NCBI GenBank assembly: GCA_036435485.1
Contig: CM071598.1
Coordinates: 182,228,148-182,292,147, forward strand
Direction of reading: 5' to 3'
DNA length: 64,000 nucleotides
DNA from: Saposhnikovia divaricata
Lineage: Eukaryota; Streptophyta; Magnoliopsida; Apiales; Apiaceae
The first letter of the stretch is position 1; every line of letters begins with the position of its first letter. Made by a program: the position numbers and the translations under genes. The notes below the pieces were generated by a model that had not been told where the DNA came from, made no database searches, and saw only the letters and a list, made by a program, of their open reading frames with translations. Positions 30,190 to 40,991 of the stretch are shown in pieces.

Positions 30190-31316
30190 ACGGTGCTAAA
30201 CGGCACTAAACGACACTAAACGGTGCTAAACAGCCTTAAACGACGTTTAAACGATGTTAAACGACGCTAAACGACGATAAACGGCGCTAAACGACACTAA
30301 ACGACACTAAACGGTGCTAAACAGCCTTAAACGACGTTTAAACGATGTTAAACGACGCTAAACGGCGATAAACGGCACTAAACGACACTAAACGGTGCTA
30401 AACAGCCTTAAACAACGTTTAAACGATGTTAAACGACGCTAAGCGACGATAAACGGCGCTAAACGGCACTAAACGACACTAAACGGTGCTAAACAGTCTT
30501 AAACGACGTTTAAAAGATGTTAAACGACGCTAAACGGCGATAAACGGCACTAAACGACACTAAACGGTGCTAAACAGCCTTAAACGACGTTTAAACGATG
30601 TTAAACGACGCTAAACGGCGATAAACGGTACTAAACGGCACTAATACGACACTAAACGGTGCTAAACAGCCTTAAACGACGTTTAAACGATGTTAAACGA
30701 CGCTAAACGGCGATAAACGGTACTAAACGGCACTAATACGACACTAAACGGTGCTAAACAGCCTTAAACGACGTTTAAACGATGTTAAACGACGCTAAAC
30801 GGCGATAAACGGCGCTAAACGGCACTAATACGACACTAAACGGTGCTAAACAGCCTTAAACGACGTTTAAACGATGTTAAACGACGCTAAACGGCGATAA
30901 ACGGCGCTAAACGGCACTAAACGACACTAAACGGTGCTAAACAGCCTTAAACGACGTTTAAACGATGTTAAACGACGTTAAACGGCGATAAACGGTACTA
31001 AACGGCACTAATACGACACTAAACGGTGCTAAACAGCCTTAAACGACGTTTAAACGATGTTAAACGACGCTAAACGACGATAAACGGTACTAAACGGCAC
31101 TAATACGACACTAAACGGTGCTAAATAGCCTTAAACGACGTTTAAACAATGTTAAACGACGCTAATCGGCGATAAACGGTGCTAAACGGCACTAAACGAC
31201 ACTAAACGGTGCTAAACAGCCTTAAACGACGTTTAAACGATGTTAAACGACGCTAAACGGCGATAAACGGTGCTAAACGGCACTAAACGACACTAAACGG
31301 TGCTAAACGGTGCTCT
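30190..31316. repeat. Satellite-like array, 81/91/92-bp units built of ~10-bp subunits
   Basis: The phrase aaacagccttaaa (or a variant) starts at 30228, 30319, 30400, 30491, 30572, 30664, 30756, 30848, 30939, 31031, 31123 and 31214, giving spacings of 81, 91 or 92 bp. Each unit is about nine decamers of the type taaacgRcRc. The 81-bp form lacks one decamer. Each unit has the palindrome GTTTAAAC (lost in a few copies). It lies inside the Gypsy 3' region. Confidence 0.95.
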
Positions 31317-31383
31317 GAAAACCATCCGAAAAAATCGAGATTTAGGTCCAGAAACTACCCGAGATTTGCTGAAAAATCAAGAT

Positions 31384-32963
31384 TCAGGACCACGAACTAA
31401 CCCGCGATCGGCCGGATCGAGGGCTAGCTCGTGGTCGGCTAGCACCTGGTCGGCCGAGGGGCCTTGATCCAAGGTGATCGGCCAGAGGCTGGTCGGCTAG
31501 GGGGTCCAAGCCACCTTGGTCGGCCACACCATGGTCGGCTGGAAGGTGGTCGGCCGAACGGCTTGATTCCATCGTGGTCGGCCGGGAGGTGGTCGGCCAA
31601 ACGGCCCGAATCCTTCGTGGTCGTCCGGGAGGTGGTCGGCCAAGGATCCAGAAGCTGGATCTCGATCCTAGGGATCCAGAAGCTCGATCTTGATCTCTAA
31701 TTTAGTATTTTGGTCACCCGTGACTTTCAAGGATCCAGAAGCTGGATCTCGATCCTAGGGATCCAGAAGCTCGATTTTGATCTCTAACGGCCTGATTCCT
31801 TCGTGGTCGGCCGGGAGGTGGTCGGCCAAACGGCCCGACTCCTTCGTGGTCGGCCGGGAGGTGGTCGGCCAAGGATCTAGAAGCTGGATCTCGATCCTAG
31901 GGATTCAGAAGCTGGATCTCGATCTCTAATTTAGTATTTTGGTCACCCGTGACTTTCAAGGATCCAGAAGCTGGATCTCGATCCTAGGGATTCAGAAGCT
32001 GGATCTCGATCTCTAATTTAGTATTTTGGTCACCCGTGACTTTCAAGGATCCAGAAGCTGGATCTCGATCCTAGGGATTCAGAAGCTGGATCTCGATCTC
32101 TAATTTAGTATTTTGGTCACCCGTGACTTTCAAGGATCCAGAAGCTGGATCTCGATCCTAGGGATTCAGAAGCTGGATCTCGATCTCTAACGGCCTGATT
32201 CCTTCGTGGTCGGCCAAACGGCCCGAATCCTTCGTGGTCGGCCGGGAGGTGGTCGGCCAAGGATCTAGAAGCTGGATCTCGATCCTAGGGATTCAGAAGC
32301 TGGATCTCGATCTCTAATTTAGTATTTTGGTCACCCGTGACTTTCAAGGATCCAGAAGCTGGATCTCGATCCTAGGGATCCAGAAGCTCGATTTTGATCT
32401 CTAACGGCCTGATTCCTTCGTGGTCGGCCGGGAGGTGGTCGGCCAAGGATCTAGAAGCTGGATCTCGATCCTAGGGATTCAGAAGCTGGATCTCGATCTC
32501 TAATTTAGTATTTTGGTCACCCGTGACTTTCAAGGATCCAGAAGCTGGATCTCGATCCTAGGGATTCAGAAGCTAGATCTCGATCTCTAATTTAGTATTT
32601 TGGTCACCCGTGACTTTCAAGGATCCAGAAGCTGGATCTCGATCCTAGGGATTCAGAAGCTGGATCTCGATCTCTAATTTAGTATTTTGGTCACCCGTGA
32701 CTTTCAAGGATCCAGAAGCTGGATCTCGATCCTAGGGATTCAGAAGCTGGATCTCGATCTCTAATTTAGTATTTTGGTCACCCGTGACTTTCAAGGATCC
32801 AGAAGCTGGATCTCGATCCTAGGGATTCAGAAGCTGGATCTCGATCTCTAATTTAGTATTTTGGTCACCCGTGACTTTCAAGGATCCAGAAGCTGGATCT
32901 CGATCCTAGGGATCCAGAAGCTGGATCTCGATCTCTAATTTAGTATTGTGGTCACCCGTGACT
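31384..32963. repeat. Second array: 87-bp hairpin-rich units mixed with GGTCGGCC-rich segments
   Basis: ggatccagaagctgg recurs at 31731, 31960, 32047, 32134, 32348, 32534, 32621, 32708, 32795 and 32882. The clean spacing is 87 bp; larger gaps hold insertions of a cggccgggaggtggtcggcc block. Each unit contains GATCCAGAAGCTGGATC (7-bp stem) and GTCACCCGTGAC (5-bp stem). 31384-31640 is the GC-rich form alone. Confidence 0.95.
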
Positions 32964-33173
32964 TCTATCGGCATTACACCTTAATTCAGGATTAGCACTA
33001 CTAACCTTGTGTTTAAGACTAAACTCGTTGCTTATCTTCTTAAGTGCAAACATCCATTCGAAGGTCATCCGTTTCGTGACTTCAGCAAATATATCAGCTG
33101 TTTCTTCTCCGGCTTGTATGAATTATAACAATTCTTTCTGTATAACGCGGATAATTTCTGTTCTTTTTTTTAT

Positions 33174-33804
33174 CTATAAACGATGGATGGCCTCGTTCCC
33201 ATCCAAGGTCTCCAACTTGTAGGATCTTCGTCCTAGCGTCTTCTTGACTCGATACGGCCCTTCCCAATTAGGGGCTAGCTTTCCCTTCTCACCAATTCCA
33301 GAAGCTTCTATCTTCCTTAGAACCAGTTCGCCTTGCCGAAAGAACCTCTCCTTAACCCTTCGGTTGTAGTGGAAGGATGCTCTCTTCTGATGCTCTGCAT
33401 TCCGGGCATTTGCTTCGTCCCTAACATCATCAATTAGGTCTAGCGTAAGCCTCATGCCTTCTTCATTAGTCTCTTGCTCATATGCCTCAACTCGAGGTGA
33501 TGCATGCATGATCTCTAGGGGCACAACTGCCTCGGCTCTATAAGCCAACAAAAAACGGGGTCGCTCCAGTTGTCACTTTGCAAGTGGTTCGATATGCCAA
33601 AAGTATAGGCAGTAACTCATCCACCCAAGTGTTTCTTGAGCGTTCGACCCTTTTCTCCAGTCCATCAAGGATTATCCGATTGGCTATCTCTGCCTGTCCA
33701 TTAGCTTGCAGGTGTGCTACTGAAGTAAAATGAAGATCAATAGCATTTTCCTCACAGTACTTCTTGAATTCTTCATTGTTGAATTGCGTCCCATTATCCG
33801 TCAC
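33174..33804 (-). pseudogene. pol: Gypsy integrase, second half (C-terminal catalytic part and tail)
   Basis: Frame 33804-33538 has TDNGTQFNNEEF (second catalytic Asp) and NGQAEIANRIIL (catalytic Glu). A frame break near 33540 moves to 33551-33174 with the C-terminal domain (RKIEASGIGEKGKLAPNWEGPYRVKK). No chromodomain is seen. Upstream of 33804 the frame continues through a TGA that probably replaced an Arg codon. Confidence 0.8.
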
Positions 33805-34971
33805 AAGGATTCACGGGATTCCATATCTACAGATCACGTTCTCCCAAAAGAACTGGGCAACTTTCTTGGTGGTTATCTTGGCTAGGGGTTTAGCCCCAAT
33901 TCACCTAGTGAAGTAGTTGATAGCTACTATCAAAAACTTTCTTTGTGCAGATGCTACGGGAAAGGGAACAAGTATATCCATTCCCCACATTGCAAACGGA
34001 ATAGGGGAGCTGATCGAGGTCAACATCTCAGGCGACTGCCTTACAATCGGAGCGTGCTTTTGGCACCTCTCACATCTCTTAACATAATCTTTTGCATCAG
34101 CCAACATCTCTGGCTAATAGAATCCTAGACGAGTGATCTTGTGAGCTAGGGCTCTGCCCCCCAAGTGTTGTCCATAGATCCCTCCATGAACTTCTTCCAG
34201 CGCTTCTCTTGCCTCATGGGGCCTTAAACACTTCAGGTATGGGATGAAAAACGATCTCTTGTAGAGAATGCCTTCGATCAGGGCGTATCTCAATGCTCTT
34301 ACTGACAACTTTCGTGCCTCCAAGGCATCGTCAGGAAGCCATCCAGTTTCAAGGTGAGCTTTGATGGGATCCATCCAGCAGCTTCCTAGATTAATTGGTG
34401 CTATCAACTTAGAGTTGATGGACGGGGCCTTCAAGCCCTGGAAGTAAACACTCCCTGCGTAATTCTCTATTTCAGAGGAAGCGAATTTGGACAAGGCATC
34501 AGCCTTAACGTTTTCCTCTCTTGGGATGTGCTCCACATAGCATTCCTCAAATTGGGTCATAACACCCTTCACGATCCTTAGATATTTTGCCATGGTTTCA
34601 TCCTTGGCCTCAAACTCGCCATTCACTTGTGATACTACAAGCCTTGAGTCTCCCCAGACCTTGAGATTCTTGACCCTCATGATTCTTGCCTAGCCTAAGC
34701 CAGCTATCAATGCCTCATATTCAGCTTCATTGTTGGTAGTAGGAAAGTCCAACTTCAAAGCATATTCAACTATGAACCCATCGGGGCTTTGCAACACTAA
34801 AACTGCGCCACTAGATTTTGTTTTTGATGCTCCATCAAAATAGAGCACCCAATATTCCTTCTGATAAGGTTCAAGTTCTTCATCTTTATCTTGCTTCTCA
34901 GGGGTTGTTATTATCTCTTGCCCCCCGACTTCTTGGTTGCTAATGGTGCATTCAACCACGAAGTCAGCCAA
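33805..34971 (-). pseudogene. pol: Gypsy second RNase H domain and integrase N-terminal half
   Basis: The second RNase H has VLYFDGASK (Asp), NNEAEYEALI (Glu), WGDSRLVV (Asp) and NVKADALSKFAS. Integrase zinc-finger residues follow (VHGGIYGQHLGG..., C-x2-C in KRCERCQKHAP), then MDILVPFP (first catalytic Asp). In-frame stops are at 34687-34689 (TAG), after FY at about 34115 (TAG where Trp is usual) and after YFTR at about 33900 (TGA where Trp is usual). Trp-to-stop changes are what C-to-T/G-to-A transitions produce. Confidence 0.82.
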
Positions 34972-35016
34972 TGCCTGAGCCTTAATGGCTGTTCGAGGCT
35001 TATACGTGATGTCAAA

Positions 35017-35780
35017 TTATCCAAGTTCGATTGCCCACTTGATTAGCCTTCCACTAGCCTTTGGGCTATGCAATATGTTTCTCAACTGTTGGTCCGTCAG
35101 GACTTCAATCTTATGTGCCTGGAAGTACGGGCGTAACTTCCTCGAGGCTGTTATCAAAGCCAAGGCGAACTTCTCAATGGGAGAGTAATTCAGCTCAGCC
35201 CCGTGCAACACCTTGCTCACATAATAGATAGGTTTCTGGACCTTCTTTTCTTCTCGAATGAGAACGGCGCTTAACGCTTGCTCAGATACCGCCAGGTATA
35301 GATAAAGAGTCTCCTCGGGACTAGGTTTAGCCAGCAACGGGGCTTCAACCATGTACTTCTTCAGTTGTTCAAAGGCCTCTTGGCTCTCAGGGGTCCACTC
35401 AAAATTTTTCACCTTCTTCAATGCTTGAAAGAAAGGCAAGCATTTGTCACCAGACTTGGAGATGAATCTTCCTAAAGCCGCTACCCGGCCTGTTAACTTC
35501 TGCACATCTCTTATAGAGCGTGGTGGCTCCATGTCTAAGATCGCCTTGATCTTGTCAGAGTTGGCCTCTATGCCTCTCTTTGAAACCATCAGACCCAAAA
35601 ATTTGCCTGATCCAACGCCAAAGGCACACTTGGCTGGATTCAACATCATTTTGTGGTGCCTCAGCACTTCGAATGCCTCTCTGAGGTGCTTAATGTGGTC
35701 TGCCTTGAACAGGCTCTTGACTAGCATGTCATCAACATAGACCTCCATGGTTTTTCCAATCAGATGGGAATCCTCCCTGT
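35017..35780 (-). pseudogene. pol: Gypsy reverse transcriptase 3' half and first RNase H
   Basis: Homology begins at LIGKT-MEVYVDDMLVKS, so only RT motif C (YVDD) onward remains. Thumb and first RNase H follow (LYLYLAVSEQALSAVLIREE, KFALALITASRKLRPYFQAH). A deletion junction near 35765-35790 joins this directly to gag-derived sequence; the rest of gag, the protease and RT motifs A-B are gone. It ends at a stop at 35017; related sequence continues in the second RNase H fragment. Confidence 0.85.
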
Positions 35781-35836
35781 AACTGGAGGAAGTTGAATCA
35801 GACTTCGCCTTGCTTGCTCTCTAACAATATCATCCT

Positions 35837-36418
35837 TCAGCCTTTGGATCTCAGCTTCATGAGCCTTAATCCTTTCCTCGGCCGTTTGTGGAGGTCCATC
35901 ATGGATTCTTTGGGACCTCCTTCGAGGTTCTTTACTAGCACGTCGCCTCCTCGGGGCTTCATCACGATCATCGTTGTCATCCTCAAACGTTGAATCATCA
36001 GTATAGGGACCAAAGTAATCATCGTACTCTCGATCTCGGATCTGTAAGGCATGACCGCTCGGTCCAGTTCCCTGTGTTGAGGGGGATAATTAGGCAGCCC
36101 ATACATCGGGTTGGTATTCAAAGGGAGATCCGTGGTGTGGATCTGTACCCCCGGAGGCAACGTACGACCAGCGCTATCAAGAGGAGAAACCACCATCTGA
36201 AGAGGGTTAGTTTCTTGGCTTTGAGGGATAGTCACAGGTAAAGTTCCCTCAACATGGGGAATCGTCCCTGAGGGTTGAGAGGTTAGAGGTTGAATGACCG
36301 GCCCTGTTGGTGGGGGTAATTGTCCTTCTTCAGCGGTGATGAGCGGATCAGAGATGGCAGGTGGATCAGAGCTAAGGGGTATGGCCTCAGTCGATGTTGT
36401 TCTTCGTGTTTGAACCAT
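35837..36418 (-). pseudogene. gag: Gypsy gag N-terminal fragment
   Basis: 193 codons starting at the first ATG downstream of the PBS (MVQTRRTTSTEAIPLSSDPP). Pro/Ser/Thr-rich, then a basic stretch whose frame may be shifted. No gag core or zinc knuckle. Truncated by the internal deletion. Confidence 0.6.
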
Positions 36419-36433
36419 GGTTGATGTTGTCTT

Positions 36434-36449
36434 CCCACAGACGGTGCCA
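36434..36449 (-). promoter_or_regulatory. Gypsy primer-binding site
   Basis: The minus strand reads TGGCACCGTCTGTGGG two bases after the 5' LTR. This is the usual position and sequence style (TGGCGCCGTCTGTGGG) for plant Gypsy elements. Confidence 0.75.
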
Positions 36450-36451
36450 AA

Positions 36452-37104
36452 TGTTGTGGAATAAAAACTACTCTACGATTTGTAATTAATGCTAGGGTGG
36501 TTGAGCTTCGAGCTTTAATGGTTGTTCTTGCGTTTGAGACTGATCGGTCCTCACAAGATGCCTACGTATCTCTGTATTACTAGAGAATCAAGCCAACGTA
36601 GTTCTAGGTGATGGTGCCCTCGAGGCTAAGGCGGCGAGAGCTCACCTAGGACGCAGTGGCTTGTATGTCCTTATTCGAGGATTAAGCCAAAACGTGGTGG
36701 GTAACGTATGGAGCTGTGTCCAAAACGTAAGTGACGTATTGAGCTCTGCCCAAAAACGTAGTTCTGAGATGAGGGGTCTGGCCCTTTAAATAGGCTGCAG
36801 GAGCCTTAGAATTATGGTAGGAGTCAGAGACTTGGTAGAAAAGTCTTTGAGGAAGGTTCTAGATCTATTCCTTGTAGGAATCAGTTTCCATATTGAATTG
36901 GATGCCTTGGTGGATAAGTCTGGTGGAAATAATATCCTTATCCAACTCTTATTGCTGAGCTGTTTATTTCCCCCAATATTAATTACGAAATTAATATTAT
37001 AATTGGGGTTTTGGGCCCAGCTGGTGGGCCCACGTTTGGACCATTCTTGGCCTAATTAATGCCAGATTAAATGTGTCTTTAGGACTTATTTTCAGCCCAT
37101 ATCA
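36452..37104 (-). repeat. Gypsy 5' LTR
   Basis: TG...CA bounded; see the 29376-30029 partner. Followed by the TAGTG target duplication at 37105-37109. Confidence 0.93.
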
Positions 37105-37238
37105 TAGTGATATTTACGTAATAAGCGCTGCAAAATAATAAAGTTTGCAAAATTTTAAATGCAAAATTATATGTACTCCAAGTACTCTAATTAAATGTAC
37201 ATCATAGAACTTTACTCTATACTTGTATATATTAGTAC

Positions 37239-38013
37239 TGCTCATAAATTTTCTTTTCCTACAATTTACCAAAATATTATTTGTATACATTCGAATTATA
37301 AAAAATTGGCACATAGTTGGAGAGAGTATTTAGTTTGGACCCCAATGATTAGGATATTAATCCGATATATATTTTCAGCGTTCAAATAATTAGTGAAAAT
37401 GATTGCGTTAGTATTCCTAACATGTATATTTATGTTTTTATATCAAGTGATCATTCTTACCGTTAAATTTCTTACTTAACTACCTCAGATGCCGATTCAT
37501 TTAAAACACTTAAATCATTATATATATATCGCTTCATTAAATTTAGAAAAAATATTAACAAATGCTAGTCACAGGATGAAGTTATAAATCATGATTACAT
37601 GGGTAGAACCACGTTAAAACATATATTTGAACATAGATACATATTTTTTTTTAAAATTTTCTATTAACACCTTCAACCTTAATTTATTCTTCTACTTGAG
37701 TTACTGGGCATTAAAGAAAAAAAACCTCAATTGCATGTCTAAAGTTAATTTATCAAAAAAAAATTCCTTAATTTTATTAAAAAAGAAATTTTGAATTTAA
37801 AAAAAGTGATATATACAATGATTTGAATGCTTTAAATGAATGCCCATAAAAATCGAATAATTAGGTAAAATATTTTAACGAGAATGGTGACCGTTTTAAT
37901 ATAAAATCCTTTTATTTTCTTAATGTCCCACAAGCACAAGGGTCTAACTTTTCTTCGAGAACTCGTGTACGGTGTACTGTATCAACTCAAATGCTCAAAT
38001 GTAATATTTTATA
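37239..38013. other. Intergenic, AT-rich
   Basis: No coding, RNA or transposon-end signal that I can support. Confidence 0.4.
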
Positions 38014-38200
38014 GGGGTGTTCATCAAACGGCACAAACCGCATAAACCGCCCGACCCGCACCACACCACACCGCCCCGCGTGGTTTAAATTTTTCGTGGT
38101 GCGGTCGTGGTTTGCATTTTAGCCAACCCGCGCGGTGCGGTGCGGTTTGTGGTTTGGGGATTTATTCTCGCGGTTCAGACCGCACCGCACCGCATATTAT
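38014..38200. repeat. GC-rich 'ACCGCACC' degenerate repeat, fragment of a hAT-like element
   Basis: Starts taggggtgttcatcaaacgg, then repeated accgca/gcggt phrases on both strands. The same end type (TAGGGGTG) is at 48491. The far end is missing, perhaps lost at the LTR fragment beginning at 38365. Confidence 0.45.
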
Positions 38201-38364
38201 ATAATATTAATATATTTATAAATAAATATATACATGTATATTATTTTTTATTTTAACTTTTTATTTCTCTTCTGGTTTGATTCAGATTTTAATAGCTTAT
38301 GGTGCTATGGTTATTACACATCTTTCTGGTGATCAATGATCATGCTCTGATGCTAGTAACTATC

Positions 38365-38875
38365 TGTTATGCCATATTTTGGCATGTCTAATAATCTCCC
38401 AAATTTCTAATATCTATTAATTATTAATTCAGATTAATAATTATTATTTAACGCCTAAGTTTTATCCTCTCCCTGAAACGAGGAAAGAATCAATCTCAAT
38501 CAATCAATAAACGGAAAATATCTCCAAACGATATTCTTCAAATCAGGAAGATATCACAACGATAAGATTAAATCAGATAAAATCAGTAATCACCAAGATT
38601 AACGAAGTTTATCCCTAAAGTCTCTAAGGAATAGACACAAATCAATTTCACAGAACTGCGTAGGCTTGATCCTATATAAACATATAGGTACGCAGGCATC
38701 TTGGCATGATGGAATCCGATACACGAGACAAATCGAGACACCTGCCAAGTCCAGCCCCCTCTTTTTTCATAAACCCTAAACCCCCTAAAACAGTCACATT
38801 CATTTATTCCAGCAAACCTCCGATTTCGTGTTGTTACGAAATTCCTCCAACAACATTTGGCGCTAGAAGGAGGGG
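38365..38875 (+). mobile_element. LTR plus primer-binding site of a truncated LTR element
   Basis: TGTTATGCCATATTTTGGCA (38365) to ...CTCCAACA (38852), about 488 bp, followed within 5 bp by TTTGGCGCTAGAAGGAGGGG. The latter is a typical plant Gypsy/Athila-type primer-binding region. No second LTR copy or pol is visible downstream. Confidence 0.5.
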
Positions 38876-39803
38876 TTTTAATTTATTATTCATGGAGGAT
38901 GAATAATTTAATCACAAATCGGGGAGTTTTGGGTTTTATCGGTTCGTTAATTTAATCACGGAGACATACGGCAGTGGCTTGTAAGGACAATGAAAGGAAA
39001 AAAGATGAATCAAGCGGGAGGCAAAAAAAAATTGGCAGCCAACAACAGCACAACAGGAAGGGTGCACAACCACGCAACAAAAAAAAGAAAAAAGAAAATA
39101 AAGGATATTAATACGATTAAGAGGCAAGACATGGATTCATAGTATTACTACAAACAAGGAATTAACGTTCACTCGCGGGCCCGTGTTAAAAGGAAAGACA
39201 ATGAAGATATATGACAACTCAGGCCATCGACACTTAAATCGACAAGCAAAACAATAAAACAATAAAATGGAGGAACTAATACAAGCAACTCTAACAATCA
39301 CATGGCATGGCGACATGTAGCAGTTGGATTCAACATGGCGATGCATTTTTTTTTCGGAAGCTCCAAACAAAAATAAAGATAAGTGTTATTTTATTATCTT
39401 AATTTTTTGCAATTAATTATATTATGCCATGTCATGCATAAATTCATGTTTTTAAATATTTTTTCTAGATAAAATATTTATTATTCAGAAAATTCGTGTG
39501 AGCAATAGATACTTTTATGCTTGTAAAATTATTGCGATTTAGAAAATATCGTACGAGATATTTATGCTGATGACTTGCCGATTTTATGCTGATTGATTGT
39601 GGATATTTTACAATCTCGTACGAGCTGCATATTTTGAACAAAATTATATACGCGAGACGCATAATTTTGTAAAAGATTTTCTACAGAAAAAAGGAGCATT
39701 ATTTTTGAAGAAAATAAATATCGCGACACTTTTAAAAGAGCATATTTATTATGGCGTTTGGATTTGCAAATAATTTTTCATATATTGTCGCGATAGTACA
39801 TAT
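38876..39803. other. Possible internal remnant of the LTR element, then spacer
   Basis: Purine- and A-rich (aaaaaaaagaaaaaagaaaa). 39360-39800 has repeated tcgtacgaga/gcgaca phrases. No coding signal. Confidence 0.3.
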
Positions 39804-40049
39804 ATGTCAAAAATATTTTCAAACTTGCGAACTAAAGTGCCAAGTAGTGTAGCCTGGACAAGCTATAAATCTCGCAATGTTACATGCTTAGTAAAGTGCA
39901 GTGCAGCACCATCTGGATTATTGAAGGCCCATGGCCAGATCTCTCAAGATCGCATGGGTGGAGGCATCCCTATGCACAATTATGTACATGTTGCTGAAAC
40001 AAATAATATAGCATTACAAGTTGATTTGATTACTTCTTACATTCCATAA
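39804..40049 (+). CDS. Unrecognised 81-codon ORF
   Basis: Starts MSKIFSNLRTKVPSSVAWTS and contains CSAAPSGLLKAHGQ and MGGGIPMHNYVHVAE. The composition looks coding-like and the start is Ser/Thr/Lys-rich, but I recognise no family and see no clear splice partners. It may be an isolated exon, a gene fragment or chance. Confidence 0.25.
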   Translation: MSKIFSNLRTKVPSSVAWTSYKSRNVTCLVKCSAAPSGLLKAHGQISQDRMGGGIPMHNYVHVAETNNIALQVDLITSYIP

Positions 40050-40991
40050 ATGTGACATTTTCTTTAACTCTGGTGTATCGTAAAGTGCAAAATAACGATG
40101 CATATTCTTCAGGTCCCGCTGGTCCACGTTTGGTATTGTTGTTGCATTCTTGTCAGATATTGCTACAGAATATGGATATTGCTAGATATTGCAGCAGATA
40201 GCAGTTTTTCTTTTTCTCATAGTACCAAGGGTTTTGAAAAGCAATTCCAAACATAGCCTTAATCTGGTTCGTTGAGGCTGCAGTGCTTGTGCTTGGCTGA
40301 ACAGCTAGATACCTGTTTCAGTGCATTTTCTAATACCAATTTTATGGTCAAGCATTATCACAGATCTTGACGACAACATTGTACCTTTCTAAGACTCTAA
40401 TGGGAGCCTTCTACACTAAGGTATGACCACCTACAAAATGTAAATGTGCAAACTTAGTACGCAAACAGAATGAATGAGGGAGGATCATAATGTTTCATAC
40501 CACGCCTTGAGGCTCGTGACAATCTATTTCTTGAACATACATAAAAGTGGACAACAGTTCAGTGTAGTACTCCTTGAAGTTAATATATGTAGCACAATAT
40601 TTGAATAGTCTGCATAGTACACACTGCAGAACATATATAAAACTCGAAGTCCTAACTTTGTGCCTATATATAACAAAACCCTATAACACTGTACAAACAA
40701 ACCAAGTAAAGACAGAGCTCAAGCAGATTAACTCCCCCCCCCCCCCAAAAAAAAATTAGTCTGTTAACATACATCAGTACCAAATTTGGTTCCACCCCTA
40801 AATTCCTATTTTTCCTAGGATTTTGTATTATCTTTTAATAAAATAGAAAAATTATTGGAACCCTATTATAACTGTAATTCTGTAATTATAACTCTATTGA
40901 GTTCCACAAATAATGTATCTATTAGAACCATGTATGTTATTTTTTTTTTATTTTCTTAAAATATTCTTAATTAAATATTAGAAAAAAATAA
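40050..40991. other. Intergenic; a Helitron-related repeat from ~40770
   Basis: Contains C- and A-homopolymer runs at about 40736-40757. From about 40775 the phrase agtaccaaatttggttccacc occurs; it recurs at 41165, 50535, 50815, 51015 and 52310. No gene. Confidence 0.4.

Larger units (their letters stand above)
29376..37104 (-). mobile_element. Ty3/Gypsy LTR retrotransposon, dual-RNase-H (Tat-like), defective
   Basis: LTRs of 654 bp (29376-30029) and 653 bp (36452-37104) begin TGTTGTGG and end CATATCA, flanked by a 5-bp duplication TAGTG (29371-29375, 37105-37109). Minus-strand order is 5' LTR, PBS, gag N-terminal fragment, RT fragment-RNase H, second RNase H-like domain, integrase, long tandem arrays, polypurine tract, 3' LTR. 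The second RNase H and long repeat-laden 3' region point to the Tat group. Most of gag, the protease and the RT N-terminus are missing. Several in-frame stops. LTRs differ by about two positions. Confidence 0.92.
29077..37238. mobile_element. MITE-like inverted-repeat element split by the Gypsy insertion
   Basis: Left 29077-29140 (tatatacttgtagag...aagttctatgg...gtacttggagtacatata) matches the reverse complement of about 37165-37238 at roughly 80%. Removing the Gypsy leaves about 430 bp. The left arm has repeated 'gttttgcaa' phrases, with 'tgcaaaa' on the right. Class and target duplication unresolved. Confidence 0.5.

Noticed and set aside
31384..31700. Short ORFs across the GGTCGGCC repeats
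   Set aside because: They exist only because the GC-rich repeats lack stops; both strands are open and low complexity.
30190..32963. CRISPR-like regular array
   Set aside because: Units are contiguous tandem repeats without unique spacers, inside a retrotransposon in a plant genome.
35990..36241. Plus-strand ORFs over Gypsy gag and pol
   Set aside because: Shadows of the minus-strand element frames.
40736..40757. C-run followed by A-run as a processed-gene tail
   Set aside because: No adjacent coding sequence or target duplication; a simple homopolymer pair.
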